52,725 nt of DNA, taken from the NCBI GenBank assembly GCA_964556545.1, contig CAZKWE010000077.1, positions 1-52,725 of the forward strand. The letters are read 5' to 3'. This document shows positions 26,552-36,076 of the stretch, piece by piece. The notes below the pieces were generated by a model, which made no database searches, was not told the origin of the DNA, and saw nothing but the letters and a program-made list of their open reading frames with translations. A program made the position numbers and the translations under genes. The stretch's first letter is position 1. Each line of letters starts with the position of its first letter. This DNA is from JALSKU01 sp964556545. Its GTDB lineage: Bacteria; Campylobacterota; Campylobacteria; Campylobacterales; JALSKU01.

Positions 26552-27647
26552 CTTCTTCCTTGATTTCTTTGGAATGTACTCCATCAAAAAGAGCAAATTT
26601 TACTGCATCTATATTGATATTGGCAACTGAAGATACAGGAGTTGCAAAAAGAGGTTTGTCCGAATATAAAGTAAAATCATTTTGATTGTAAAATAGATAA
26701 TTTTTGTCAAATCCGTATTTGTTTTCTTTACTTATTTGCAGTCCGAATTCATTTAAAAAAGTTTTGATTTTTATATTTGCCTCATCAACAGACAGAGTAT
26801 CGATTTTTGTAAAAGCTATGGCATAAAAATTGTGACTTAATTTATCAGAATAACTTTTAAGCTCATTTTCGAGTGCTTCAAACTGTTCTTTTAAATCTCT
26901 GTAATTGGAAACATCAAGCATAAAAAGTAAAAATTTGGTTCTTTCAATATGTTTTAAAAATTCAAGTCCCAAACCCTTTCCGTCGCTGGCTCCCTCTATA
27001 ATACCGGGTATATCCGCCATAACAAATGATTTGTACTCATCTATATTTACAACACCGAGTTTTGGAGTTAGTGTAGTAAATTCATAATTTGCAATCTCCG
27101 GTGTAGCATTTGAAAGCCTGCTTATCAGAGTAGATTTTCCTACATTCGGAAATCCGACCAAACCAACATCAGCTATCAATTTAAGCTCAAATCTAACTTC
27201 TTTTTCAATTCCGGGAAGTCCGGGCTGTGCATAAGTTGGTCTTTGGTTTGTTGAGCTTCTAAAATGCCAGTTTCCAAGCCCTCCTTTACCACCTTTTAAA
27301 AATACAATTTCTTGAGCTTCATCAACCATATCAAGAAGTACTTCTCCGCTTTGATTGTCTATTATCTGGGTTCCGGGAGGAACTTTAACGGTTAAGGAAG
27401 CACCTTTTTTTCCATATTTTTTTCTACCTTCTCCGGGTTGTCCGTTTTGAGCTTTCAATACATTTTTTCCTCTTAGATGAGAAAGTGTATGAGTATTATT
27501 ATCAACTTTTATGACAATATCACCTCCCATACCGCCGTCTCCGCCGTCAGGTCCGCCTTTTATAACAAATTTTTCTCTTCTGAAAGAGACTGCTCCTGCT
27601 CCGCCTTTACCGGACTTGAGTATGAGTTTTACATGATCAGTAAACAT
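26538..27647 (-). CDS. obg: GTPase Obg/CgtA
   Basis: 369-residue ribosome-associated GTPase. Glycine-rich Obg fold (1-157; GGPDGGDGGMGGDI), G1 GFPNVGKSTL, G3 DIPGIIEGASDGKGLG, G4 FTKID and a C-terminal extension. Immediately downstream of rplU-rpmA, the near-universal order for this gene, but separated from rpmA by 125 bases with a hairpin. Confidence 0.98.
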   Translation of the reverse strand: MFTDHVKLILKSGKGGAGAVSFRREKFVIKGGPDGGDGGMGGDIVIKVDNNTHTLSHLRGKNVLKAQNGQPGEGRKKYGKKGASLTVKVPPGTQIIDNQSGEVLLDMVDEAQEIVFLKGGKGGLGNWHFRSSTNQRPTYAQPGLPGIEKEVRFELKLIADVGLVGFPNVGKSTLISRLSNATPEIANYEFTTLTPKLGVVNIDEYKSFVMADIPGIIEGASDGKGLGLEFLKHIERTKFLLFMLDVSNYRDLKEQFEALENELKSYSDKLSHNFYAIAFTKIDTLSVDEANIKIKTFLNEFGLQISKENKYGFDKNYLFYNQNDFTLYSDKPLFATPVSSVANINIDAVKFALFDGVHSKEIKEEDEKS

Positions 27648-27676
27648 TAAATTAATTCCTTGGGATATTTTAATAA

Positions 27677-27682
27677 ATTATA
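27677..27682 (-). promoter_or_regulatory. Candidate -10 box upstream of obg
   Basis: Read on the minus strand this is TATAAT, 30 bases before the obg start. No acceptable -35 is seen at 16-18 bases, so this is only a candidate. Confidence 0.3.
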
Positions 27683-27700
27683 TCATAATTGAGAGTACAT

Positions 27701-27729
27701 TAAGCCAAAAGTTATAAACTTTCGGCTTA
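27701..27729 (-). terminator. Hairpin between rpmA and obg
   Basis: On the minus strand, 12 paired bases (with one G-U pair) close a 5-base loop: TAAGCCGAAAGT pairs with ACTTTTGGCTTA. It lies 44 bases after the rpmA stop. There is no T-run behind it, so it may be an attenuator or processing site rather than a full terminator. Confidence 0.45.
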
Positions 27730-27772
27730 ATATTTTAGTGCCTTACCGCATATAAAAATGCTCGAGTATTAT

Positions 27773-28030
27773 TTAGGCTGCGGGATAAACTGAAACTTTT
27801 TTTCTGTGTTTGTCTTTTCTTTCAAATTTTACATATCCGTCAACCAAAGCAAAAAGCGTATGATCTTTACCCATTCCTACATTGTTACCGGGATGCGTAG
27901 CCGTACCTCTTTGTCTTATGATGATATTGCCGGCTCTTACAAATTCACTTCCGAATTTTTTAACACCTAAACGCCTTCCTGCACTATCTCTATTATTTTG
28001 GGTACTACCCTGACCTTTTTTATGAGCCAT
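27773..28030 (-). CDS. rpmA: 50S ribosomal protein L27
   Basis: 85 residues. N-terminal AHKKGQGSTQNNRDSAGRRLGVK and IIRQRGTATHPGNNVGMGKDHTLFAL are diagnostic. The N-terminus is the mature type without the cleavable extension of Firmicutes. Nine bases from rplU. Confidence 0.99.
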   Translation of the reverse strand: MAHKKGQGSTQNNRDSAGRRLGVKKFGSEFVRAGNIIIRQRGTATHPGNNVGMGKDHTLFALVDGYVKFERKDKHRKKVSVYPAA

Positions 28031-28039
28031 TTCCTCTCC

Positions 28040-28348
28040 TTAAGCTGATATATTTGTAACTTTTACGCGAGTATATTCTCTTCTAAAACCTTTTTTAAGT
28101 TTGCTGTCTTTTCTTCTTCTCTTTTTGAAAATAACAATCTTTTTGGCTTTTGCGTTAGTTACAACTTCAAGTGTTACTTTTGCCCCATCAAGAAATGGAG
28201 TACCCACTTTGAACTCACCGTCATTGATGGCAAGTACTTCTTCTACCTCTATGGTATCTTTTGGCTGAGCGTCAAGCTTGTCGAGATTTAGAAAATCTCC
28301 CTCTTGAACTTTGTATTGCTTCCCACCATTTTGTATAATAGCATACAT
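28040..28348 (-). CDS. rplU: 50S ribosomal protein L21
   Basis: 102 residues. MYAIIQNGGKQYKVQEGDFL start and the basic IVIFKKRRRKDSKLKKGFRR motif that contacts 23S rRNA, ending in TRVKVTNIS. First gene of the rplU-rpmA pair. Preceded by a 146-base gap that should contain its promoter. Confidence 0.99.
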   Translation of the reverse strand: MYAIIQNGGKQYKVQEGDFLNLDKLDAQPKDTIEVEEVLAINDGEFKVGTPFLDGAKVTLEVVTNAKAKKIVIFKKRRRKDSKLKKGFRREYTRVKVTNISA

Positions 28349-28396
28349 AAGCTATTCCTTTTGATAAATTTTGTCCAAACTATAGACTGAGGGCGA

Positions 28397-28402
28397 ATTA
28401 TA
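28397..28402 (-). promoter_or_regulatory. Candidate -10 box for rplU
   Basis: TATAAT on the minus strand, 48 bases before the rplU start. The -35 position reads TAAAAA, a poor match. It is the best candidate in the gap 28349-28494, which otherwise shows only AT-rich sequence and a short 5-bp hairpin. Confidence 0.35.
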
Positions 28403-28494
28403 TCTTAAAATTATTTAATTTTTTATTAAGGAGGAATCTCTTATCAAACCAAAAGAGTATAAGTTTTGAAAAATTTATTTGCTATTTTTTATCT

Positions 28495-29175
28495 CTACTC
28501 ATTTACAAAAGTAAATATTATCTTATCGGACTGATCTGAGAACAGAGATATTTCATCTTTGCTTTTTAATTTCATCGGAGTCATTTTTTTAATATCATCT
28601 TCTTTATGAAAGTATTGTAAAATAGTACCGCTATGCTTTTTATACAGATCTTCTTCCTTTTCAAAAAAAGTTATGCCCGTATCTAAAACTTCTCCATCAA
28701 ATACGGCATCTATCGCTAAAAATATATCCATATCCTCTTTTATCATGGTACCGTCGGCAACATCACAAAAACCGTGTTTACTGTTTATATCGCATATAAA
28801 AACTCCTCCTTTTTTCAAAGCCGATTTTATATATCCTAAAAACCTTTCAAGTGATTTTTTATCCATATAGTTTAAAACATCGGCAACCGAAATAACGGCA
28901 TCAAATTTTTCACTCACTTCACTTATATTTTGACAACTTGCCTTTACACCTTTACTATTGGCGATATCTACCATTTTTTGACTTAAATCTATCCCTCTTG
29001 CATCATAATCATACTCACTTAATCTTTGCAACATTCTACCATTGCCGCATCCTACATCCAAAATCTTTTTTACATTATACTCTTTTAAGATTTTTAGATA
29101 AAATCCATAAAGTCTCTCGTAATGTTCGTAAAACCCGATATAAGGCTCTATTCTCGCATACAAATCCAAACTCAT
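28495..29175 (-). CDS. Class I SAM-dependent methyltransferase
   Basis: 226 residues from ATG 29175. Motif I ILDVGCGNGRML, an acidic motif II region (YDARGIDLSQKMV), VISVADVLNYM and GGVFICDINSKHG identify a small-molecule type Rossmann methyltransferase; the substrate cannot be told. ATG 29175 overlaps the preceding stop as ATGA and follows AAGGAGT; the in-frame extension to 29241 is not needed. Last gene of the dapE-ridA group. Confidence 0.88.
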   Translation of the reverse strand: MSLDLYARIEPYIGFYEHYERLYGFYLKILKEYNVKKILDVGCGNGRMLQRLSEYDYDARGIDLSQKMVDIANSKGVKASCQNISEVSEKFDAVISVADVLNYMDKKSLERFLGYIKSALKKGGVFICDINSKHGFCDVADGTMIKEDMDIFLAIDAVFDGEVLDTGITFFEKEEDLYKKHSGTILQYFHKEDDIKKMTPMKLKSKDEISLFSDQSDKIIFTFVNE

Positions 29176-29915
29176 AAATGACTCCTTAAAAATCCCTTGA
29201 CTGCACGCCAGTATCCTTGACTGTCGGGATATCGGCTCCAAAGGGATCTTGAACCGTGATGACCTTTAGATGAAGGTAAATAAAACTCTTTATTTGCAGG
29301 TATTGCATCATATATCGGCTTCCAATACAAATGCTCTTTTTTTGCACTTGTTATAAAAATGGGGACTCTTAGTTTTTTTGCCGATTCTTTTATCCAATCA
29401 GGAGCTTTGTCAAACTTTGTAAAATACTCTCCCGGAGAAAATGAGATAACTTCATCTGCGAGTTTTTTATCATCCGCAACCATTTTTATCACAAGAGAGG
29501 CTGAGTAGGAACTTCCCCATGCTATAAGCTTGCCTTTTGCAAAATGTTTTCTTGCAAACAGAAGTGAAGCTCTTATATCTTTCATAGCATCTATATAAGT
29601 AGTACTCTTACCGTTTTTAACAGCATCTTTTTTTGTCAAATTTTGCACTCCGTTAACACTTCCTCCGCTTCTTAGATCAACTGCCATACAGTTAAATCCC
29701 AAGTCATTCAGCCTCAGCGCTATCTCATCATATTCTCCCCTGCTCCATCCCGCTCTATGAAACAATACGATAAAAGGAGTTTTTTTGTCAGAATTTTGTA
29801 TATATAAATCAGCGGTTATTTTTATGCCGTCAAGTGAAGGAAAAACTATGGTTTCCTTCACATTTGCAAACAAAACAATACCAAAACTTAACAGTAATAG
29901 AATTATCTTTTTCAT
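29172..29915 (-). CDS. Exported alpha/beta hydrolase (dienelactone hydrolase-like)
   Basis: 247 residues with a signal peptide (1-17, ending LFANV). Alpha/beta hydrolase pattern: FIVLFHRAGWSRGEY with an oxyanion-type segment, NCMAVDLRSGGS, nucleophile Ser136 in GSSYSAS, and SKGHHGSRSLW near the C-terminus that likely supplies the catalytic His. Probably periplasmic; substrate unknown. Overlaps ridA by four bases. Confidence 0.85.
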   Translation of the reverse strand: MKKIILLLLSFGIVLFANVKETIVFPSLDGIKITADLYIQNSDKKTPFIVLFHRAGWSRGEYDEIALRLNDLGFNCMAVDLRSGGSVNGVQNLTKKDAVKNGKSTTYIDAMKDIRASLLFARKHFAKGKLIAWGSSYSASLVIKMVADDKKLADEVISFSPGEYFTKFDKAPDWIKESAKKLRVPIFITSAKKEHLYWKPIYDAIPANKEFYLPSSKGHHGSRSLWSRYPDSQGYWRAVKGFLRSHL

Positions 29916-30283
29916 ATTTTGGCAATAGCTTCTATCTCTATGAGAGCATTTTTCGGTAGTGTTCTAACCGCTACTGTACTTCGGGCGGGCTTATGGTCTT
30001 TAAAAGCTTCTGCATATATTTCGTTTACCTTGCCAAAATCATTCATATCTGCCAAAAATATAGTAGTTTTGATCACTTTTTGCATAGAACTGCCGGCTTC
30101 ATTCAAAACTTCGGAAAGATTTTTCAACACTTGCCTTGCCTGAATCTCAACATTGCCTTCTAAAAATTCTCCCTCAGGCGTCAAGGCAATCTGACCCGAA
30201 GTAAATACCATATCTCCTGTTATAATGGCTTGTGAATACGGTCCTATCGCAGCAGGTGCTTTGTCTGTTTGAACATATTGCAT
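29912..30283 (-). CDS. ridA: Reactive intermediate deaminase RidA
   Basis: 123 residues. Hydrolyses reactive 2-aminoacrylate and related imines from PLP enzymes. Diagnostic blocks: APAAIGPYSQAIITGDMVFTSGQIAL, with the Tyr and Gly of the active site, and HKPARSTVAVRTLPKNALIEIEAIA with the Arg and final Glu. Two bases from dapE. Confidence 0.96.
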   Translation of the reverse strand: MQYVQTDKAPAAIGPYSQAIITGDMVFTSGQIALTPEGEFLEGNVEIQARQVLKNLSEVLNEAGSSMQKVIKTTIFLADMNDFGKVNEIYAEAFKDHKPARSTVAVRTLPKNALIEIEAIAKI

Positions 30284-30285
30284 AT

Positions 30286-31386
30286 TTATATCTCCTTTAT
30301 TAAATTTTTAAATACACTGCACAACCCTTTAACCTCTTTTAGAGTTGTTCTTTCATTTACAGAGTGAATTGTATCATTTTTTACTCCAAATTCAACAGTA
30401 TCTATTTTGTATTCTCCAAAAAATCTGGCATCACTTGTTCCTCCTGATGTACTAAGAGAAGCATTTATATCAAGTACATTTTTTATGGATTTTGATATAG
30501 CTTTTACAATTTCGGAATTTTTGTTCGTTACAAATGGCTTTGAACTTTGATTGATTTGTAATTTGTATGGAAGACCTCTGAATTTTTCTTTGATAAAATG
30601 TTCCACCAGATTGACTGAAGTTTGTGTTGAATTTCTTATATTGAACATCATTTTAAGATCATTGGGTGTAACATTTGTTACTTCCATACCCGCTCTAATA
30701 TCAGTTATTACAAATTGACTGGGTTCAAAATTTTCATCTCCTTCGTCAAGATTGACTCCTGCAATTTTTGGAAGTATCGAAGCTATAAGATTTATAGGGT
30801 TGGTTGCTTTTTTTGGATAAGCTGCATGTCCTTGTTTGCCGTATATTTCAAGCTTGCCGTTTATAGAGCCTCTTCTTCCGATCTTGATGGTATCCCCAAA
30901 TACTTTCTCGCATGTAGGCTCTGCCACAACGGCATAATCCGGCAAAAAGTCTTTTCTTTTCAACTCTTTTAACACTTCCACAGTTCCGTATTTTGCATCA
31001 CCCTCTTCATCACTTGTCAAAAGAACGGATAAAGTTCCTTTAAATTCATCAGGGCCGATTTCTTTACAAGCTTTTAAAAATGCACAAACTCCGCTTTTCA
31101 TATCCTGTGTTCCTCTTGCATAGATATATCCGGCTTTTTCAACCGGCACAAAAGGATCACTCTGCCACCCGTCACCCGGAGGTACCACATCAATATGTCC
31201 GGCAAAACAAATATGCTTTTGATCGCCAAATTTTTTATATAAAAAAAGATTTTTGACTCCGTTTTTATCTATCCTTAAAGCTTTAAAGCCGCTCATATAC
31301 TTTTCGATAAAATCCAAAGCTCCGTCATCATCAGGTGTAACGGATTTAAATGATAACAATTTAAAAAACAACTCTTTTGTATCCAT
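30286..31386 (-). CDS. dapE: Succinyl-diaminopimelate desuccinylase
   Basis: 366-residue zinc aminopeptidase-family enzyme of lysine and peptidoglycan precursor synthesis. CFAGHIDVVPPGDGW (metal His and Asp), GTQDMKSG (bridging Asp), LTSDEEGDA (catalytic Glu pair) and TSGGTSDARFF near the end. It works one step after the DapC-type aminotransferase encoded at 34952-36076. Confidence 0.96.
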   Translation of the reverse strand: MDTKELFFKLLSFKSVTPDDDGALDFIEKYMSGFKALRIDKNGVKNLFLYKKFGDQKHICFAGHIDVVPPGDGWQSDPFVPVEKAGYIYARGTQDMKSGVCAFLKACKEIGPDEFKGTLSVLLTSDEEGDAKYGTVEVLKELKRKDFLPDYAVVAEPTCEKVFGDTIKIGRRGSINGKLEIYGKQGHAAYPKKATNPINLIASILPKIAGVNLDEGDENFEPSQFVITDIRAGMEVTNVTPNDLKMMFNIRNSTQTSVNLVEHFIKEKFRGLPYKLQINQSSKPFVTNKNSEIVKAISKSIKNVLDINASLSTSGGTSDARFFGEYKIDTVEFGVKNDTIHSVNERTTLKEVKGLCSVFKNLIKEI

Positions 31387-31397
31387 AATTTTCCTTT

Positions 31398-33596
31398 TTA
31401 CAACTTTACCAATGTCGCACCGTATCCGCCAAGTGATATCGGAGCATCTTCAAAACTTTTAATCTTCGGATGAATTTTCAAAAACTCTTTTACCGCATAA
31501 GCTAATTTTCCGCTTCCTATACCGTGAGTTATAAGTATTTCATCATATCCTGTTATCAATGCATCCGAGATAAATTTATCAAGCCTTTGTATAGCTTCCT
31601 CTGCTCTTAAACCATGCAAATCTATCTTGATAGATGACCGGAGCGGCTTTTGAACATATATATTTGGCTGTATATTTTTTTTATTTTTTATGATAGTTGT
31701 TTTTTTCAGTTTTATCAACGGAACTCTAAGAGTCAAACCGTCACACTCTACAAAAGCTTCATCTTTTTTGATAGATTTTATTGTACCCTTTTGAGAACCG
31801 TACTTAACACTATCTCCAATCTGAAATTTTTCTTTTTCTTTTATCTCTTTTGGTTTTATCTCTTTTTTAATCTTATGTATTTTATTGAGTGAGCGATGCA
31901 AAACTCTGCTATCTTTCTCTTTTGCAGCTTTTTTTACTTCTCTCATTAAATCTCTGTATTTTCTCTCATATGAATTTATGATAATATCTATCTCTTGCTG
32001 GGATTTTTCTTTGATATTTTTAATTTTCTCTTTTTCCTCTCGAGTTTTAAGCAGAGTGATATCAAGTTCCTCTATTTTTCTTTTTAATTCAAGCTCAAGC
32101 TCTATATTTTTTTGTATCAAATCATCCAAATTTTCTTTTTCTTCTCCATAAAACTTTTTTGCATTTTTAACTATATCAGCAGGTATCCCATATCTTAAAG
32201 CCGTTTCAAAAGCATAACTCTTTCCAATGGTTCCTTTTAAAAATCTGTAAGTGGGAATTCTGTTTTTTTCATCATAAAGTGCAGCATAAAGCTCAACTTC
32301 ATTATATGTTGCAAGCATGGAAGAGAGTCTTTTGTGATGGGTGGTTATAATCATTTTAATATCTTTTTTTACAAGCTCATCAAGTATAGCTTTAAAAAGT
32401 ACGGCAGCTTCGTCGCTATCTGTTCCGAGTTCTATCTCATCAACTCCTACAAGAGCATCTTTCATAGAAAAAAGTTTGTGAAATTCAACCATTCTGCCTG
32501 CAAAAGTGGATATATCATTTTTTACATTCTGAGGGTCGTCAAGTATTGCCATTATATGTTTAAAATTCCCTACGGAAGAGTTTTTAGCATCAATTTTCAT
32601 TGGTATGAGATATTTAGCAAGGAAAACTACACTGAGTATGGATTTTAGCAGCATTGTTTTTCCGCCTGCATTTACTCCTGTAATAAAAAGCAGTTTTTTA
32701 AAAAAATCCACAGATATAGCTCTTGGCTCTTTGAGAGCGGGATGCTTAAACTCTTTGATAACAATATCTTTTTTACTGTTTGGAAGTAAAAAAAAGAGAT
32801 CTTTATCTTTTGCAAAAGCTACTCTTGCTTGGTAGTGGTCAAATTTGTCAAACTCTTTATCAATATATTTTAAAAATTTTAAAAATTTATTAAACACGGA
32901 TGATATATTTTTTTCATATTTGTATTTTATCTGCTCCTTTTTTCCAAGAAGATCTCTTTGCTTTTGTTTTATCTTTTTAACCGATTGCGGCACTACATAA
33001 AAAAATCCGCCTGAACTTCGAGCGATTACGGATGCTTTTAATACATGATTAAAACCGCCACGAACCAATATACACTCTTCGCCATTTAGATAATGTATCT
33101 GGGTATCGGCCAAATATGGAGCAATTTTTGAATTTTGCGACACTCTTTTCAAAGCAGTTTTTAATTCTTCGCTTATTCTTTTTAAAGTGGTATTTACAGA
33201 TAGAAGCTCATCATCAAGATCACTTCTTAACTCTCCATCTTCATCAAAATATCCTCTTATTTTATCTATCTCGTCGGGAATAACAATTTTATTTATCCAA
33301 GTTGCTAAAATTCCTTCAAATTTTTGCTTTTTCAAATATATAAAATAATCAACTGTTTTTATAAAATCATATATCTCATCAAGCTTTAACACACCCATTT
33401 TTTTTAAATGTATAAGATATCTGTCAAATACAGGTACCACAGGAGGAGACTTAAATTCATACTTTGCCAATTCTTTTATATATTCATAGTGTATTTTGGT
33501 ATCACCTTCTATAAAAAGTGGTTTTTTTCTTGAGAGATAACTTTGAAATGTTTCTATAAATTCTGTCAAATCAAGCTTGGAAATTATCTTTTGCAC
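31398..33596 (-). CDS. mutS2: Endonuclease MutS2
   Basis: 732 residues. MutS-type ATPase core with Walker A GVNAGGKT at 307-314 and VGVDEIELGTDSDEAAVLF, a long coiled coil (about 460-570), the KOW-like GDSVKYGSQKGTIKSI, and a C-terminal Smr nuclease domain (from about 655, KIDLHGLRAEEAI and ITHGIGSGKLAYAV). No mismatch-recognition domain. MutS2 is linked to recombination suppression or ribosome rescue. The start is GTG 33596 with no strong Shine-Dalgarno. Confidence 0.95.
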   Translation of the reverse strand: MQKIISKLDLTEFIETFQSYLSRKKPLFIEGDTKIHYEYIKELAKYEFKSPPVVPVFDRYLIHLKKMGVLKLDEIYDFIKTVDYFIYLKKQKFEGILATWINKIVIPDEIDKIRGYFDEDGELRSDLDDELLSVNTTLKRISEELKTALKRVSQNSKIAPYLADTQIHYLNGEECILVRGGFNHVLKASVIARSSGGFFYVVPQSVKKIKQKQRDLLGKKEQIKYKYEKNISSVFNKFLKFLKYIDKEFDKFDHYQARVAFAKDKDLFFLLPNSKKDIVIKEFKHPALKEPRAISVDFFKKLLFITGVNAGGKTMLLKSILSVVFLAKYLIPMKIDAKNSSVGNFKHIMAILDDPQNVKNDISTFAGRMVEFHKLFSMKDALVGVDEIELGTDSDEAAVLFKAILDELVKKDIKMIITTHHKRLSSMLATYNEVELYAALYDEKNRIPTYRFLKGTIGKSYAFETALRYGIPADIVKNAKKFYGEEKENLDDLIQKNIELELELKRKIEELDITLLKTREEKEKIKNIKEKSQQEIDIIINSYERKYRDLMREVKKAAKEKDSRVLHRSLNKIHKIKKEIKPKEIKEKEKFQIGDSVKYGSQKGTIKSIKKDEAFVECDGLTLRVPLIKLKKTTIIKNKKNIQPNIYVQKPLRSSIKIDLHGLRAEEAIQRLDKFISDALITGYDEILITHGIGSGKLAYAVKEFLKIHPKIKSFEDAPISLGGYGATLVKL

Positions 33597-33639
33597 TACT
33601 GTTTCACTTTATTGCATTCATCTGTAAAAAGAATTATAC

Positions 33640-34959
33640 TCACAAAATTCCCCTTATCCGATATGTTATATCTCCTGCCCCAAAAGCAACCACCAAACTA
33701 TCTTTATATTTTTTGATAATCTCATTTTGTTCATTTATAATTAGAACTTTGCCATCTTTTCTTGTAACTCTTGAAGCCATAATGGGCATATATCTGCTAA
33801 AGGCTCCTTTTAAATCTATATCAACCTCAACCTCACCTGCTGACCAAATAGGAAGAATTGTCAACTCATCCACTCCTTCAAAACACTCTACGAAACCATG
33901 CAAATTATCTATGGTTCTTGTGTATTTATGCGGCTGCCAAATTGCATATATCTTTTTGATACCAAGAAGTTTTGCATACTCTTTTATGGAATTTAGTGTT
34001 GCTTTGATCTCTGTTGGATGATGCCCGTAATCATCTATAACAACCATACCGTTTTTCTGTATTATGTCAAAACGCTTTTTTATACCTTTGTATTTAAGCA
34101 GATTTTCTCTTATCGTTTCTATATCAAATCCCAACTCAAGAGCGGATAAAATTGCCAAAGATGTATCAACGGCGATATGATACCCTATCCCAAAAACATC
34201 AAATACACCAAAATCTTTCAATTTAAATCTTGTATGGGGTTCTCCTTCGATAAGTACATACTCTATATCCCTTATATCGTTGCTTGGATACAGATAAATA
34301 CTTTTTAAATCATTTTGCTGTGATAAAAACTTATCTTCACCATTAAGAACTCTCACTTTTGCCAACTCTAAAAAACTTCTGTATGCCTGATAAAACTTTT
34401 TCTCATCATATTCATAATATTCCATATGTTCAGGCTCAACATTTGTTACAATCGCAAGATAGGGATTTGAATTTAGAAAACTTGCATCACTTTCATCAGC
34501 TTCGAAAACTACTTCATTGTTTGAAAAAACTCTTACATTGGATCCAAATTCCTTTGAAATAGCTCCGATAAGAGCATTGGAATTTTGCAAAATTGAAGAA
34601 AGTATTGCCGAAGTTGTACTTTTTCCGTGAGCTCCTGCAACTGCGTACACCTTTTTATCTTTTAGTATAAATTTTAATGCCTCTTTTCTTGAAAAAAGCT
34701 TGATTCCCAATTCCTTTGCTCTTTTATATTCCGTATTGTTCGGACGAATAATGGCTGAATATATAACCATATTGGCACCCTCAACAGCATCAGGATGATG
34801 AGGAATAGTTATATGAGCATTATAATTGACAGCCAAATCATCAGTAATCTCACTCTTTGATATATCACTTCCGCTTATTTTTGCCCCCTGCCCTGCCAAA
34901 AATTTTGCCAGTGCAGAAAGCCCTATACCCCCGATACCTATAAAATGAATCCTATCCAA
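33640..34959 (-). CDS. murC: UDP-N-acetylmuramate--L-alanine ligase
   Basis: 439 residues, first amino acid ligase of peptidoglycan synthesis. FIGIGGIGLSALAKFL Rossmann start, P-loop GAHGKSTTSAIL (usual GTHGKTT), FEADESDASFL, VTNVEPEHMEYY and DDYGHHPTEIKATL. Starts at TTG 34959 with AAAGGA five bases upstream, inside the last eight bases of the aminotransferase gene. Confidence 0.96.
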   Translation of the reverse strand: MDRIHFIGIGGIGLSALAKFLAGQGAKISGSDISKSEITDDLAVNYNAHITIPHHPDAVEGANMVIYSAIIRPNNTEYKRAKELGIKLFSRKEALKFILKDKKVYAVAGAHGKSTTSAILSSILQNSNALIGAISKEFGSNVRVFSNNEVVFEADESDASFLNSNPYLAIVTNVEPEHMEYYEYDEKKFYQAYRSFLELAKVRVLNGEDKFLSQQNDLKSIYLYPSNDIRDIEYVLIEGEPHTRFKLKDFGVFDVFGIGYHIAVDTSLAILSALELGFDIETIRENLLKYKGIKKRFDIIQKNGMVVIDDYGHHPTEIKATLNSIKEYAKLLGIKKIYAIWQPHKYTRTIDNLHGFVECFEGVDELTILPIWSAGEVEVDIDLKGAFSRYMPIMASRVTRKDGKVLIINEQNEIIKKYKDSLVVAFGAGDITYRIRGIL

Positions 34960-36076
34960 TATAATCCTTTAATCTCTCAAGAGCTTCTTTCGTAGTATTT
35001 TTATTTTCCACAAGTGCAATTCTTACATTTTTCCCGCCTTGTGCATCTCTTGCAAGAAAACTTCCCGGTATAACTTTCAAATTTTTTTCTTTATATAAAT
35101 TTTTTGTAAAAATTATATCATTTTCCACTTCCAGCCATATATAAAATGTTGCTTCAGGAGGCATTAAGCCAAGTATTTTTTGGGCAAGGGTAAAATTTTC
35201 TTTGTATTTTTCTCTAAATACCGATACATGATCTTCATCTCTCCATGCTACTGATGCGGCATATTGCAAAGGAATCGGCACCGCACAGCCCGTATAAGTT
35301 CTGTACTTTAGATAATCTTTTAAGATTGTACTGTCTCCGGCAATAAATCCGCTTCTAAGGCCGGGGGCTGAACTTCTTTTTGATATAGAATTTACCACTA
35401 AAATATTTTTAAAACTCTCATTGCCGAATTTTTTTGCGGCTTCAAGAAGTGACGGTTGAGGCTTGTTAAAATATATCTCGCTATAACATTCATCATTCAT
35501 TAATACAAAATTCTCTTCCAAAGATAACTCTATCCAAGGCTTATACTCTTGTAAACTCAAAGTGGAAGCAGTCGGATTATTTGGAAAATTAAGTATAACC
35601 AAATCCGCCTCTTTCAATAATTTTTTATCGATAAGCGGTTTGTATCCATTTTCTTTTGTCAAATTTATATAAAGACTCTTTGCTCTGCTGGCTATGGCAG
35701 CCCCTTCGTATATCTGATAAAAAGGATTGGTGTATGCCATTACCGGCGATAATTTGTCATGCAGATAAAATTGCGGAAAATTAAACAAAACTTCTCTTGT
35801 TCCGAAAGTCGGAATTAACTCATCATTTTTAAGCTCTACATTAAATCTTTTTGAAACAAATTCCCGCATACTATTTTTTAAAAAATCTTCTCCGGAAGTT
35901 TTGGCATATTTGTTAAGATATTTTACATTTTCTTTTAAAGCACTTTGTATAAACTGCGGAGTTTCAAACTGCGGTTCCCCGATAGTCAGACTTAAAGGAG
36001 ATAATTTTTTATTTGGTTTTATATCTTTTAACAATTTGTTTAATTTTTCAAACGGGTATTCATTGAATTTCATCAT
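34952..36076 (-). CDS. dapC: Aminotransferase class I/II, probable succinyldiaminopimelate transaminase
   Basis: 374 residues from ATG 36076. PLP-dependent: LSLTIGEPQFETPQFIQ, YTNPFYQIYEGAA, LNFPNNPTAS and the Schiff-base Lys233 in VVNSISKRSSAPGLRSGF. dapE nearby and the family pattern support the DapC role in lysine synthesis. GGAAGG lies just upstream of the paired ATG codons 36076 and 36073; an in-frame start at 36163 overlaps the nitrilase-like gene by about 100 bases and is unlikely. Confidence 0.88.
   Translation of the reverse strand: MMKFNEYPFEKLNKLLKDIKPNKKLSPLSLTIGEPQFETPQFIQSALKENVKYLNKYAKTSGEDFLKNSMREFVSKRFNVELKNDELIPTFGTREVLFNFPQFYLHDKLSPVMAYTNPFYQIYEGAAIASRAKSLYINLTKENGYKPLIDKKLLKEADLVILNFPNNPTASTLSLQEYKPWIELSLEENFVLMNDECYSEIYFNKPQPSLLEAAKKFGNESFKNILVVNSISKRSSAPGLRSGFIAGDSTILKDYLKYRTYTGCAVPIPLQYAASVAWRDEDHVSVFREKYKENFTLAQKILGLMPPEATFYIWLEVENDIIFTKNLYKEKNLKVIPGSFLARDAQGGKNVRIALVENKNTTKEALERLKDYIG

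Noticed and set aside
29176..29241. Upstream extension of the methyltransferase frame
   Set aside because: It overlaps the end of the hydrolase gene; ATG 29175 has a good AAGGAGT and the common ATGA overlap.
31650..32648. Several plus-strand frames opposite mutS2
   Set aside because: All are shadows of the MutS2 coding sequence, without ribosome sites or recognisable domains.
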